Assembly (NCBI RefSeq): GCF_000420725.1
Contig: NZ_ATVM01000002.1
Span: 1-64,000, forward strand
Direction of reading: 5' to 3'
Length of the DNA stretch: 64,000 bases
DNA from: Marinococcus halotolerans DSM 16375
GTDB taxonomy: Bacteria; Bacillota; Bacilli; Bacillales; Marinococcaceae
Under the pieces are notes generated by a model that ran no database searches, was not told where the DNA came from, and saw nothing but the letters and a program-made list of their open reading frames with translations. Of this stretch, positions 14,236-22,470 are shown piece by piece. The position numbers and the translations under genes were made by a program. Position 1 is the first letter of the stretch, and the number at the start of each line of letters is the position of its first letter.

Positions 14236-14245
14236 ATGAGAGAAG

Positions 14246-14275
14246 GCAGGACCCGGTTTGGGTGCTGCTTTTTTC
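14246..14275 (+). terminator. Intrinsic terminator
   Basis: GCAGGACCC (14246-14254) pairs with GGGTGCTGC (14260-14268) with one mismatch and is followed by TTTTTT. It ends the transcript of the small gene at 13882. Confidence 0.7.
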
Positions 14276-14384
14276 GTGCAGGCAGCATATCGTTTTCAAT
14301 GTAAGGTTCGTGTTAGAATGAAATAGAAGATTTTAGGATAGAAAGGGACGGAAGACGAAGGAGTCTTTCGAAGGTCGTTGTGTT

Positions 14385-15551
14385 ATGAATTCACGTGTTT
14401 ACTTACTGGCGGTGTCGGCGTTTATTGTCGGCATGGTCGAACTGATTATCAGCGGCATTCTTCCGCTCATTTCGGACGATTTAGGGGTCTCTATTGCGAT
14501 TGCCGGGCAACTGATTACGATTTTTGCCCTTGTGTTTGCGGTGGCGGGGCCGCTATTGCTTTCGTTTACGTCCAACGTGGAGCGCAAAACCGTCTACATG
14601 TGGGCGCTTGCCGTGTTTGCCATCGCGAATATCGGCGCAAGCTTTGCTCCGACGTTTGCGGTGCTGATGGCAGCCCGGTTCGTCACGGCGGCCAGCGCTG
14701 CGCTCATTATCGTGCTCGCGCTCACGATGGCCCCGAAGCTCGTGGAAGCGAAGTACCGCTCCCGCAGCATCGGTCTCGTCACGATGGGCGTGAGCTCAGC
14801 GCTCGTGCTCGGGGTGCCGCTCGGCGTGCTTATCGGCGAGGCGTTCGGCTGGCGCATCATCTTTGTGATGATCGCGGTGCTCACGGTACTGATCGGTGCG
14901 CTCATGGTCCGCTTTCTGCCGCGCATGCAGCCGGAGCAGGTGGTCACGGTCGGCCAGCAGATCCGCTCGCTCAAGGATATCAAGATCGTCGGCATCCACA
15001 GCGTGACGCTGCTCGTGCTCGCGGGCCACTACACGTTGTACGGCTATTTTAATCCGTTCATGCAGGAGACGATGGGACTGAACTCGTTCTGGATCAGCGC
15101 CATGTTCTTCATCTTCGGGGCAGCTGCAGTCTCCGGTGGGGGCGTCGGCGGCTGGCTGACCGACCAGTTCGGCTCCAAAAAAATGTCCCTTACGTTCATC
15201 GCCTCGTTTGCGGTCATCCTCTTCATCCTGCCGTTTGCGACGAACTCGATGGCTCTCTTCATCACAGCCGTCATCATCTGGGGCATTCTCAGCTGGTCGA
15301 TCGCCCCGGCGCAGCAGAGCTATTTGATCGCGGTCGCCCCGGAAACGTCGGACATCCAGCAGAGCGTGAACACCTCGGCGCTTCAGGTTGGCATTGCGAT
15401 CGGATCCATTCTCGGCGGGATCGTCGTGGAACAATCCGTCGTCGCGGCTACCTCCTGGGCTGGAAGCGCGCTTGTTGTGGTCGCCATGGCGATTGCGCTG
15501 ATGGCGTACCGGGCGCCGCGGGTGCGGGGAAGTGAAGCGAAGCCGCATTAA
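14385..15551 (+). CDS. MFS transporter, DHA1 family (AraJ-like)
   Basis: This 388-residue major facilitator protein has 12 predicted transmembrane helices. The opening helix GMVELIISGILPLISDDLGVS carries the motif seen in AraJ/YdhP-type drug:H+ antiporters and sugar efflux proteins. The G-x-L-A-D-like loop between helices 2 and 3 is degenerate. Substrate cannot be told from sequence. It lies after the galactoside operon but has its own unit, bounded by terminators on both sides. The ribosome binding site is weak. Confidence 0.8.
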   Translation: MNSRVYLLAVSAFIVGMVELIISGILPLISDDLGVSIAIAGQLITIFALVFAVAGPLLLSFTSNVERKTVYMWALAVFAIANIGASFAPTFAVLMAARFVTAASAALIIVLALTMAPKLVEAKYRSRSIGLVTMGVSSALVLGVPLGVLIGEAFGWRIIFVMIAVLTVLIGALMVRFLPRMQPEQVVTVGQQIRSLKDIKIVGIHSVTLLVLAGHYTLYGYFNPFMQETMGLNSFWISAMFFIFGAAAVSGGGVGGWLTDQFGSKKMSLTFIASFAVILFILPFATNSMALFITAVIIWGILSWSIAPAQQSYLIAVAPETSDIQQSVNTSALQVGIAIGSILGGIVVEQSVVAATSWAGSALVVVAMAIALMAYRAPRVRGSEAKPH

Positions 15552-15565
15552 AATACAGGTGGAAC

Positions 15566-15589
15566 GGATCCTTAATTGTTTAAGGATCC
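15566..15589. terminator. Hairpin at the convergent end of the MFS and CobW-like genes
   Basis: GGATCCTTAA (15566-15575) and TTAAGGATCC (15580-15589) form a perfect 10-bp stem. It overlaps the last codons of the minus-strand CobW-like gene and can serve the convergent plus-strand gene, although the T tract is poor. Confidence 0.5.
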
Positions 15590-16585
15590 TTCTATTTGCT
15601 CGCGGTATTCCAAAAGCTCGACGTCGCTGCCAATGTACTTTTGAAATACTGATAGAGACTGTTGAATCAACTGGGGGTTAATATCACGCAGAATGAATAC
15701 AAGATAGGATTCAAAGGCATCTGTCGGCCATTCATTCAGATGGGCTGGTGGATGGATAAGATGCTGCACGCCGTTTAAGCTTACAGGGAAGTCCTCTCCG
15801 GTATTCAGCAGGCCTTTCACCCGAAGAACGTTTTCACCGTGGGCATGAAGCAGCATGCTGAGCCATAAAGTAAAAGCCGTCCAATCAATTCTTTGATCAA
15901 AGGTGAATGAGATGGATTGAACGCTGGAAGCGGCAGGTTCGGTGGGAGCAGAGAAAAAAGAATGCGGACGGGTGCGCTCTAAAGGCTGAAGCAGCGCTTC
16001 TATATCTGTTTTTCCGTTACGGGCTTCTACAATATGAGCCAAGGGCTGAATACTTTGAACGAGCGTTTGAATACGTATTTTTTCTTCATCGTCAACAAGG
16101 TCGGCTTTTGTCAGGACGACACGGTCAGAAGCGCTCAATTGTTTCACAAATTCAGGACTTCTTTTCATTTGGATGGAAGCGTTTTGAATATCCACGGCCG
16201 TAATAATGAGATGTATGGAGAAATGGTTCGAAAGCATAGGGTGATGCAAAATAGTGTAAACAATAGGAGACGGATCTGCCAGCCCGGTCGTTTCAATGAT
16301 AATATGATCAAAAATATGCGTTTGCTGTTCATGGGCGAATAATAGCTGCTTTAATTCCTCTTCCAGATCCTCCCGGGCGTTACAGCATACACATCCTGAA
16401 TTGACGAGGGAAATTTTTTCTTCGGAGGAGCTCAGGAGGTGATGGTCCACGCCAGCTTTGCCAAATTCATTTACGACTACCGCAAAACGCTCGTGTGCCG
16501 TGTTTTGAAGCAGGTAATTCAAAATGGTAGTTTTCCCGCTCCCGAGACAGCCGGTAATGATAGTGATGGGAATTTTTTCACTCAT
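15572..16585 (-). CDS. CobW/P47K-family GTPase (COG0523 metallochaperone-like)
   Basis: This 337-residue protein belongs to the COG0523 G3E GTPases, several of which deliver zinc or other metals to client enzymes. The P-loop GCLGSGKTT is near the N-terminus and the metal-binding C-x-C-C motif (GCVCC) near residue 65. The C-terminal CobW domain starts near residue 230 (ISFTFDQRIDW). I placed the start at the ATG at 16585, seven bases after GGGAGG; an ATG at 16591 and a TTG at 16600 fit worse. It lies 15 bases after the small MCILCG protein gene. A zinc- or metal-limited role is inferred. Confidence 0.85.
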   Translation of the reverse strand: MSEKIPITIITGCLGSGKTTILNYLLQNTAHERFAVVVNEFGKAGVDHHLLSSSEEKISLVNSGCVCCNAREDLEEELKQLLFAHEQQTHIFDHIIIETTGLADPSPIVYTILHHPMLSNHFSIHLIITAVDIQNASIQMKRSPEFVKQLSASDRVVLTKADLVDDEEKIRIQTLVQSIQPLAHIVEARNGKTDIEALLQPLERTRPHSFFSAPTEPAASSVQSISFTFDQRIDWTAFTLWLSMLLHAHGENVLRVKGLLNTGEDFPVSLNGVQHLIHPPAHLNEWPTDAFESYLVFILRDINPQLIQQSLSVFQKYIGSDVELLEYREQIEGSLNN

Positions 16586-16600
16586 GTACATACCTCCCAA

Positions 16601-16927
16601 TTATTTTTGCTTTAGGGCTTCGAGCAGCTCAGGGTCGAGAGGATCCACGGGGGCGCCAATAAAGGATTCCGCCTCTTGCCACACCTGTCCAAGGTCGTGA
16701 ATGATCCGGGTTTTTCCGGTGCTGTTTGATATAATGAATTTACTATTATTCCACTCCTTCAATTTAATGCTGTAGCCGGATAAAATATCGCTGCATATTT
16801 TGGCACGAAGGTTTCTGGCACGTTTTCTTTCCCGTTGGTACTGGCCGGCAACGACTGTATCCACCTTCTGCCTTTCCGTGTCTGTCCAATGGACTTGTTC
16901 TATAAATTCTCCGCAGAGTATACACAT
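16601..16927 (-). CDS. Small conserved protein with MCxxCG N-terminus, partner of the CobW-like gene
   Basis: This 108-residue protein begins MCILCGEFIEQVHWTD. The N-terminal C-x-x-C could bind a metal, and the rest is a basic helical region ending in a DPLDPELLE tail. I recall similar small proteins next to COG0523 GTPase genes in other bacteria, but their function is not known to me. GAAGGGAG precedes the ATG. It lies directly upstream of and in the same direction as the GTPase gene, and downstream of the CE4 deacetylase gene, so co-transcription is likely. Confidence 0.65.
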   Translation of the reverse strand: MCILCGEFIEQVHWTDTERQKVDTVVAGQYQRERKRARNLRAKICSDILSGYSIKLKEWNNSKFIISNSTGKTRIIHDLGQVWQEAESFIGAPVDPLDPELLEALKQK

Positions 16928-16999
16928 ATAAATACTCCCTTCAAAAAGATGAACTACAGAGAGAGCTGTCTCTCTCCCTGCAGTTAAAGCAGCTTTACA

Positions 17000-17878
17000 T
17001 TATTTTTTCGGAAAACGCTGGATGAAGTCATCAGCAATTTCATCAAAGGTGGCCCATTTTACGCCTTCATGGGAGTTGAAATGTTCAATTAAACGTTCGT
17101 GCATTTTAAGCACCTGAGGACGGCCGCTTACATCAGGATGAATGGTCATCGTGAACACGGCATAATCGAGGTTTTCGTAAACCCAGTCGAACTGGTCCCT
17201 CCACAGCTCTTCAATGTCCCTCGGGTTTACAAACCCGTGGCTGTTTGGTGATCCTTTAATAAACATCATTGGCGGCAGATCATCTAAGTACCAGTTAGCC
17301 GGCAATTCAACCAGGTCGGTCTCTTTGCCGCGCTTCAAAGGCTTCATCCACTCTTCAGCTGTCTTGCTGTAATCAATTTTTGTCCACTCATCGCCCACAC
17401 GTACATAATAAGGTGTGAAATCATTATGCATCAGGCTGTGGTCATACTTGATGCCGTGCTTATGAAGAAGCTCATTGGTCACTGTCGAGAATTCCCACCA
17501 CGGAGCGACATAACCCGTAGGCTTCTTCCCGGAATACGATTCAATAAGCTCCAGAGAACGAAGGAGCACATCTTCTTCCTGTTTTGGAGTCATGGCAATC
17601 GGATTTTCATGGGAATAGCCATGGGCGCCGATTTCGTGTCCGGCGTCGATAATCATTTTTGTCTGTTCAGGAAATGTTTCAATCGAGTGGCCAGGCACAA
17701 ACCATGTCGTTTTCAAATTATATTTTTCAAATAAATTCAAAAGACGTGGCGTACCGACTTCTCCGGCAAATAATCCGCGGGAGATATCATCCGGGGAATC
17801 CTCTCCACCGTAGGATCCCAGCCACCCGGCTACAGCATCCACATCCACTCCATAAGCGATATATATTTCCTTTGCCAT
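17000..17878 (-). CDS. CE4 polysaccharide-deacetylase family hydrolase (PuuE/HpPgdA-like)
   Basis: This 292-residue metal-dependent hydrolase has the NodB-type fold: catalytic and metal Asp in GVDVDA near residue 10, His pair in HGYSH near residue 86, and a late motif TIHPDVSGR. There is no signal peptide, so it acts in the cytoplasm. That favours the PuuE/allantoinase-like or HpPgdA-like branch, which cleaves small cyclic amides or N-acyl groups, over true peptidoglycan deacetylases. Its neighbours are a putative metallochaperone and a CxxC protein, suggesting metal supply to this enzyme. The substrate is unknown. AGGAGGGG precedes the ATG. Confidence 0.8.
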   Translation of the reverse strand: MAKEIYIAYGVDVDAVAGWLGSYGGEDSPDDISRGLFAGEVGTPRLLNLFEKYNLKTTWFVPGHSIETFPEQTKMIIDAGHEIGAHGYSHENPIAMTPKQEEDVLLRSLELIESYSGKKPTGYVAPWWEFSTVTNELLHKHGIKYDHSLMHNDFTPYYVRVGDEWTKIDYSKTAEEWMKPLKRGKETDLVELPANWYLDDLPPMMFIKGSPNSHGFVNPRDIEELWRDQFDWVYENLDYAVFTMTIHPDVSGRPQVLKMHERLIEHFNSHEGVKWATFDEIADDFIQRFPKK

Positions 17879-18255
17879 AAAAACCCCTCCTTGAAAATAA
17901 TGGTTACAATAAAATGATGCGGTTTTTGTTTAAAAATTGCAAATAATAAAAAAACAGATGAGTATAAACTGAACTCCGTCCCCCTGTTGATATAAGTATA
18001 TATTGTTTAAAAAACAATTGAAATTCGGTCCAAAAACAGCTATGATAAAGGTGTTCATAAAGCTGTAACATTTAAACATCGTGGCAGCGATCCTGCTGGC
18101 GGTTTTAAATGAGTATATTTTTGGAAACGATTACATTGGTATTTCGGCAGAGGTCCTGCCTGAAGCTAAGCGTCGTTCTGTTTCTGTCTGGGGTTTTTTC
18201 CCCGGCGGGCACAGGCGGCGCTTTTTTTATTATTACATATTGGGGAGTGAGAGAA
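17879..18255. other. 377-bp divergent control region with a long structured leader for the OFA transporter gene
   Basis: No protein gene is supported here. On the plus side a leader may begin near 18060. It contains GCAGCGATCCTGC (18084-18096), a GCCTG/CAGGC stem at about 18157-18214, and a T tract, TTTTTTTATTATTACA (18222-18237), just before the GGGGAGTGA binding site of the transporter. Both the 13-nt and 16-nt strings recur, nearly or fully identical, in the leader of the oxidoreductase gene at 20050. Confidence 0.45.
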
Positions 18256-19509
18256 ATGGGTAAAACAAAAAATCGCTGGCTGATTGCGCTCGCGGCTGTC
18301 GGGATTCATATTTCCATCGGCTCGGTCTACGCCTGGAGTGTCTTCACCAATCCGCTGATTGATACGTACGGCTGGAATTTAAGCGCGGTGTCGCTGACGT
18401 TCAGTATTGCGATTCTGTTTCTGGGGCTGTCGGCTGCCTTTATGGGCCATTTCGTTGAAAAGCATGGGCCGCGGGTCTCTGGAATGGTGGCTGCGAGCTT
18501 TTTTGGCTTCGGCATGATCGGATCCGGAGCAGCCACGATGCTGGAGTCCCTGTGGCTGCTGTACATAACCTACGGAATGCTTGGCGGGATTGGCCTTGGC
18601 ATTGGCTACATTACGCCGGTATCGACGCTTGTCAAATGGTTCCCGGATCGCCGGGGGCTCGCGACCGGCCTTGCCATTATGGGATTTGGCTTTGCGGCGA
18701 TGATCGCAAGCCCGGTAATGGCGTCGCTCATTGAAGGCGTCGGCATCCCGCTCACGTTCTTCATTTTAGGGGCGGTGTATTTTGCGGTAATGATGAGCTC
18801 GGCGCTGTACCTTGAGCGTCCGCCGGAGGGCTACATGAAGGAATACGCGGCTGCCGGAAAGCAGAAGCCGGATCTCGCGCAGCTGACGGCAAACGAGGCA
18901 GTCAAAACGCGCCGCTTCTGGTACCTGTGGGTGATGCTGTTCATTAACGTGACGTGCGGGATTGCGATTTTATCGGTCGCTTCTCCGATGGCGCAGGAAA
19001 TCGCCGGTCTGTCGGCGGCCGCTGCGGCAACGACAGTTGGCCTGATGGGCTTTTTCAACGGCGCCGGGCGCATTGCCTGGGCGAGCATTTCCGACTATCT
19101 CGGGCGCCCGAACGTGTACACGGCGTTTTTCCTGATCCAGATCGTCACCTTCTTTGCGCTGCCGAACCTGACCGTGGCGCTCCTGTTCCAGCTGGCGCTA
19201 TTTTTGATCATGACGTGCTACGGCGGAGGCTTTGCTTCCATCCCGGCCTACATTGGCGATATTTTCGGCACCAGGCAGCTTGGCGCGATTCATGGCTACG
19301 TGCTGACCGCCTGGGCAGCGGCGGGGCTTGCCGGGCCGCTGCTTGCCTCCTGGATCCGCGGCGTGACCGAAAGCTACGCGCTCACGCTTTCGATTTTTGG
19401 CAGCATGTTTATCGTCGCGCTTCTCGTATCGCTGCTGATCCGTATCGACATCCGCCAGCTGAAGCAGGCGAACGCTGAGCCGGCCAAAAAAGAGAGACTT
19501 TCGAGTTGA
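18256..19509 (+). CDS. MFS transporter, oxalate:formate antiporter (OFA) family
   Basis: This 417-residue protein has 12 transmembrane helices and typical OFA features. The first helix reads IHISIGSVYAWSVF, helix 5 contains WFPDRRGLATG, and a late helix has YGGGFASIPAYIGDIFGT. Family members exchange oxalate and formate or carry other carboxylates. The ATG at 18256 is preceded by GGGGAGTGAGAGA; upstream in-frame starts would add 49 residues overlapping the leader. Together with the following DUF2294 and formate-dehydrogenase-like genes, it may handle formate. Confidence 0.85.
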   Translation: MGKTKNRWLIALAAVGIHISIGSVYAWSVFTNPLIDTYGWNLSAVSLTFSIAILFLGLSAAFMGHFVEKHGPRVSGMVAASFFGFGMIGSGAATMLESLWLLYITYGMLGGIGLGIGYITPVSTLVKWFPDRRGLATGLAIMGFGFAAMIASPVMASLIEGVGIPLTFFILGAVYFAVMMSSALYLERPPEGYMKEYAAAGKQKPDLAQLTANEAVKTRRFWYLWVMLFINVTCGIAILSVASPMAQEIAGLSAAAAATTVGLMGFFNGAGRIAWASISDYLGRPNVYTAFFLIQIVTFFALPNLTVALLFQLALFLIMTCYGGGFASIPAYIGDIFGTRQLGAIHGYVLTAWAAAGLAGPLLASWIRGVTESYALTLSIFGSMFIVALLVSLLIRIDIRQLKQANAEPAKKERLSS

Positions 19510-19566
19510 TTTTTCCGGCTGCCGGGCATAAAATTTAGAGAGCTTACAATAGTAAAGGTGAAAAAA

Positions 19567-19923
19567 ATGAACAAATACGAAGCTGAGTTCAGCAATCTGG
19601 TCAAAGCGTTCCGCAAGCGGCATATGGGCAAGGGACCGGGCAAAATCAACACGACCTTCTGCAAGCACTGGGCCATCTGCGAGATGGAGGGCAACCTGTC
19701 GCCGGTGGAAAAATTCATCGCCGCCGCCGACAACGGCGAACAGATGCTGCGGGCGGCCCGGACCGAGATGGTGAAGGACATGTACAAAAAGAACCATCCG
19801 GTGGAGATGGAAGAGTTTCTCGGCAGCACGTTCGTCGATTTGTACGTGGATATTGATATCGAAAAGGATTTTGGCATGTCGATCTTTGTATTCAGTGACA
19901 ACATTCAGGAGAAATTCTGTTAA
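19567..19923 (+). CDS. DUF2294-family protein
   Basis: This 118-residue soluble protein matches the DUF2294 pattern: an N-terminal helix YEAEFSNLVKAFRKRHMGKG, then KHWAICEMEGNLSPVEKF, a RAARTEMVKDMY helix, and a C-terminal VDLYVDIDIEKDFGMSIF strand pair. Family members are often found next to formate dehydrogenase-like genes in Bacillaceae; their function is unknown. The ATG at 19567 has AAAGGTG upstream. It lies between the OFA transporter and the molybdopterin oxidoreductase. Confidence 0.8.
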   Translation: MNKYEAEFSNLVKAFRKRHMGKGPGKINTTFCKHWAICEMEGNLSPVEKFIAAADNGEQMLRAARTEMVKDMYKKNHPVEMEEFLGSTFVDLYVDIDIEKDFGMSIFVFSDNIQEKFC

Positions 19924-19940
19924 ACATACAGCCGGTTAGG

Positions 19941-20021
19941 CACTTCGCAGCGACCCTGCAAAAGACTCAACCGCTTTGCGCTCCGGGCGATTCAGGCTCC
20001 GGGGCGTGAAGTGGTTTTTTT
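19941..20021 (+). promoter_or_regulatory. Structured leader or attenuator before the FdhF/YdeP oxidoreductase
   Basis: CACTTC (19941-19946) pairs with GAAGTG (20008-20013), closing a multi-branched region, and seven T follow (20015-20021). Inside are a GCAG...CTGC hairpin (19947-19959) and a GCAAAAG...CTTTGC hairpin ending at 19979, then a CTCCGGG/CTCCGGGG segment. The T tract ends 14 bases before the GAGGAG site of the downstream gene. It may be a simple terminator of the DUF2294 transcript. The size, context and a CGACC...ACTCAACCGC core make a molybdenum/tungsten cofactor-sensing RNA a reasonable hypothesis. Confidence 0.45.
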
Positions 20022-20049
20022 ATTATTACACATAGAGGAGTTATCGATT

Positions 20050-22410
20050 ATGGGAGAGACAAAGCATCAGGGACCAATGAAAAAAGCAAAAATGCCGGCG
20101 CCGGAGCACTGGGTGAGCCCGATTCCGTTCGGCCTCGGCAAGGTAAAGCCCAAGCATATCCGCGATTCGATGAAAATTGCCTGGGACAACAAGGATAATC
20201 TCGGCTACGCGAAAAATATTATCACAAAGGGCGTCTGCGACGGCTGCGCGCTCGGGGTCTCCGGGCTGTACGACCAGACGCTCAGCGGTCCGCACATCTG
20301 TACGACGCGGCTGAACGTGCTGCGGCTGAATACGATGCCGGCGGTGGAGGACGAGATTTTAAACAAGGATATTGATGAGCTGCGTGAATACTCGAGCACC
20401 GAGCTCCGGGAGCTCGGCCGGGTGCCGTATCCAATGATCCGCCGCAAGGGCGAACGCAAATTTTCCCGCCTCAGCTGGGACGATGCCATGGACACCATCG
20501 CGGATAAAATGAAAGCACTCGATCCGAAGCAGTATGCGTTCTACCTGACGTCGCGCGGCATTACGAACGAGTCGTACTATGTGGCTGCCAAGGTTTCGCG
20601 GTTTCTCGGGGCAAATCATATCGACAACGCCTCGAGAATCTGCCATTCACCGAGTAAGACCGCGATGAAGCGCTCGGTCGGCGTCGGGGCATCGACCGCC
20701 AACTACCAGGACTGGATCGGCACTGACGTATTGATGTTCTGGGGAAGCGTCGCCTCCAACAGCTCGCCGGTTTCCACCAAATACATGCTCGAAGCGAAGA
20801 AAAAGGGCACCAAAATTATCGTCATTAACCCGTACCGCGAGCCGTCGATGGACGAGTACTGGATTCCGTCGAACCCGGAGTCGGCGCTGTTTGGCACGAA
20901 GGTGGCGGATGATTTTTACCAGATTAATATCGGCGGCGACATTGCGTTCATGCACGGCATCATGAAGCACTGGTTCGACATGGAGGAAGAGGCAGCGGGC
21001 TCCGCGATCAATCATGAATTCGTCGACGAGCACGTGAACGGCTATGAGGAGCTGAAGCAGCAGGTGATAGCGCAGTCGTGGGAGGAAATTACGGCGTCAT
21101 CCGGCGTGAGCCGGGAGCGCATCATCGAGCTGTCCGACCTGCTCGCCCGCAGCAAAAATGCCGTGTTCGCCTGGGCGCTCGGGCTCACGATGCATTCATT
21201 TGCGACCGACAACATCTCGCAGGTGGCCAACCTGGCGCTTTTGCGCGGCTTTCTCGGGCGCCAGTACAGCGGCCTAATGCCGTTTCGCGGCCACTCGAGC
21301 GTGCAGGGAAGCGGGGAAATGGGGGCGGACCCGTTTGTGCTTCCCGGCGGTGACTTTAAAGGCGACAACATCGAACGGATCGAAAAGCTGTGGGGCTTTG
21401 ACGTACCGAAATGGCAGGGCGATGTGGTCGGGGTGACGCTTGAAAACATTATGCTTCCGGAAGACCACGAGCGGAAAATCAAAATGTACTATTTGTCCGG
21501 CGGGAATTTCCTTGAAACGATGCCCGATCCGGACTTCGTGGAACAGGCGCTCTCGGAGCTTGATGTACGCGTGCACCAGGACATTATTCTGAACACGTCA
21601 ACGCTTGTGGATGCGAAGGAGGCGGTGATTGTGCTCCCGGCCAAGACCCGCTACGAGCAGGAGGACGGAGGCACCTCAACGTCGACCGAGCGGATGGTTT
21701 ACTTTTCTCCGGAAATTGAAGGCAACAAAAACAAAATCGAGGAAGCGCGGGCGGAATGGAAGATCTACATTGATCTCGCCAAACGCGTGAAGCCGGAAAC
21801 GGCGCATCTGGTTGATTTTAAGGACGGCTACGAGGTGCGCGAGGAAATGGCGAAGGCAAACCCGAACTACGACGGCGTCCAGCATTTGAAAAAGCAGGGC
21901 GACGTGTTTCAGTGGGGCGGTGCGTGGCTGTGCGAGGGCGGTGTCTGCCCGACGCCGGACGGCCGCGGCAATCTGATTCCGGTCGAAATCCCGGACCTGA
22001 ACCGGCAGCCGGGAGACTTTTACCTCACGACCCGGCGCGGCAAGCAGTTTAATTCGATGGTGTATAAAACGACCGACCCGATCAACGGCGCGGAGCGCGA
22101 CGATGTACTGATGAACAAAGCGGACGCCAAAGACAACCGGCTCGCCGAGGGTGAAGCGGTGGTGCTGTACAACCGGTACGGCGTGTTCCAGGGCCGGGTG
22201 CGCATCGCTGATATGGCTTCTGGCAACCTGGGCGTCCATTTTCCGGAGGGCAATTTCCTGCTGCCCAAGGGTCGCTACGAGCAGTTTGCGAAAATCCCGG
22301 ATTACAATGTCGGCGTGAAGGTGGAAAAGGCCGAAAAATTCAACGCCCGCAAGGATACCGAGTATCTGGAAAAACGGGTGGATGACCTCGAGGATACGCC
22401 GGGGGCGTAG
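20050..22410 (+). CDS. FdhF/YdeP-family molybdopterin oxidoreductase
   Basis: This 786-residue relative of the formate dehydrogenase alpha subunit belongs to the YdeP branch. The N-terminus has GVCDGCALGVSG instead of a four-Cys 4Fe-4S motif. The region SRICHSPSK near residue 200 sits where molybdenum-ligand motifs occur. A C-terminal molydopterin-binding domain begins near residue 655 (FYLTTRRGKQFNSM). No Tat signal is visible, so it is cytoplasmic. Formate oxidation is inferred only from homology and neighbours; other YdeP proteins have uncertain substrates. The ATG at 20050 follows GAGGAG. Confidence 0.85.
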   Translation: MGETKHQGPMKKAKMPAPEHWVSPIPFGLGKVKPKHIRDSMKIAWDNKDNLGYAKNIITKGVCDGCALGVSGLYDQTLSGPHICTTRLNVLRLNTMPAVEDEILNKDIDELREYSSTELRELGRVPYPMIRRKGERKFSRLSWDDAMDTIADKMKALDPKQYAFYLTSRGITNESYYVAAKVSRFLGANHIDNASRICHSPSKTAMKRSVGVGASTANYQDWIGTDVLMFWGSVASNSSPVSTKYMLEAKKKGTKIIVINPYREPSMDEYWIPSNPESALFGTKVADDFYQINIGGDIAFMHGIMKHWFDMEEEAAGSAINHEFVDEHVNGYEELKQQVIAQSWEEITASSGVSRERIIELSDLLARSKNAVFAWALGLTMHSFATDNISQVANLALLRGFLGRQYSGLMPFRGHSSVQGSGEMGADPFVLPGGDFKGDNIERIEKLWGFDVPKWQGDVVGVTLENIMLPEDHERKIKMYYLSGGNFLETMPDPDFVEQALSELDVRVHQDIILNTSTLVDAKEAVIVLPAKTRYEQEDGGTSTSTERMVYFSPEIEGNKNKIEEARAEWKIYIDLAKRVKPETAHLVDFKDGYEVREEMAKANPNYDGVQHLKKQGDVFQWGGAWLCEGGVCPTPDGRGNLIPVEIPDLNRQPGDFYLTTRRGKQFNSMVYKTTDPINGAERDDVLMNKADAKDNRLAEGEAVVLYNRYGVFQGRVRIADMASGNLGVHFPEGNFLLPKGRYEQFAKIPDYNVGVKVEKAEKFNARKDTEYLEKRVDDLEDTPGA

Positions 22411-22431
22411 GGGAAGACTAATAGTATTAGC

Positions 22432-22463
22432 AAAGAGCTGCCCGTTCAACGGACAGCTCTTTT
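22432..22463. terminator. Bidirectional terminator between convergent genes
   Basis: AAGAGCTG and CAGCTCTT form the outer stem around a CCC...GG inner part, followed by TTTT on the plus strand. It separates the oxidoreductase gene from the convergent diguanylate cyclase gene ending at 22471. Confidence 0.75.
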
Positions 22464-22470
22464 GGTGTAT

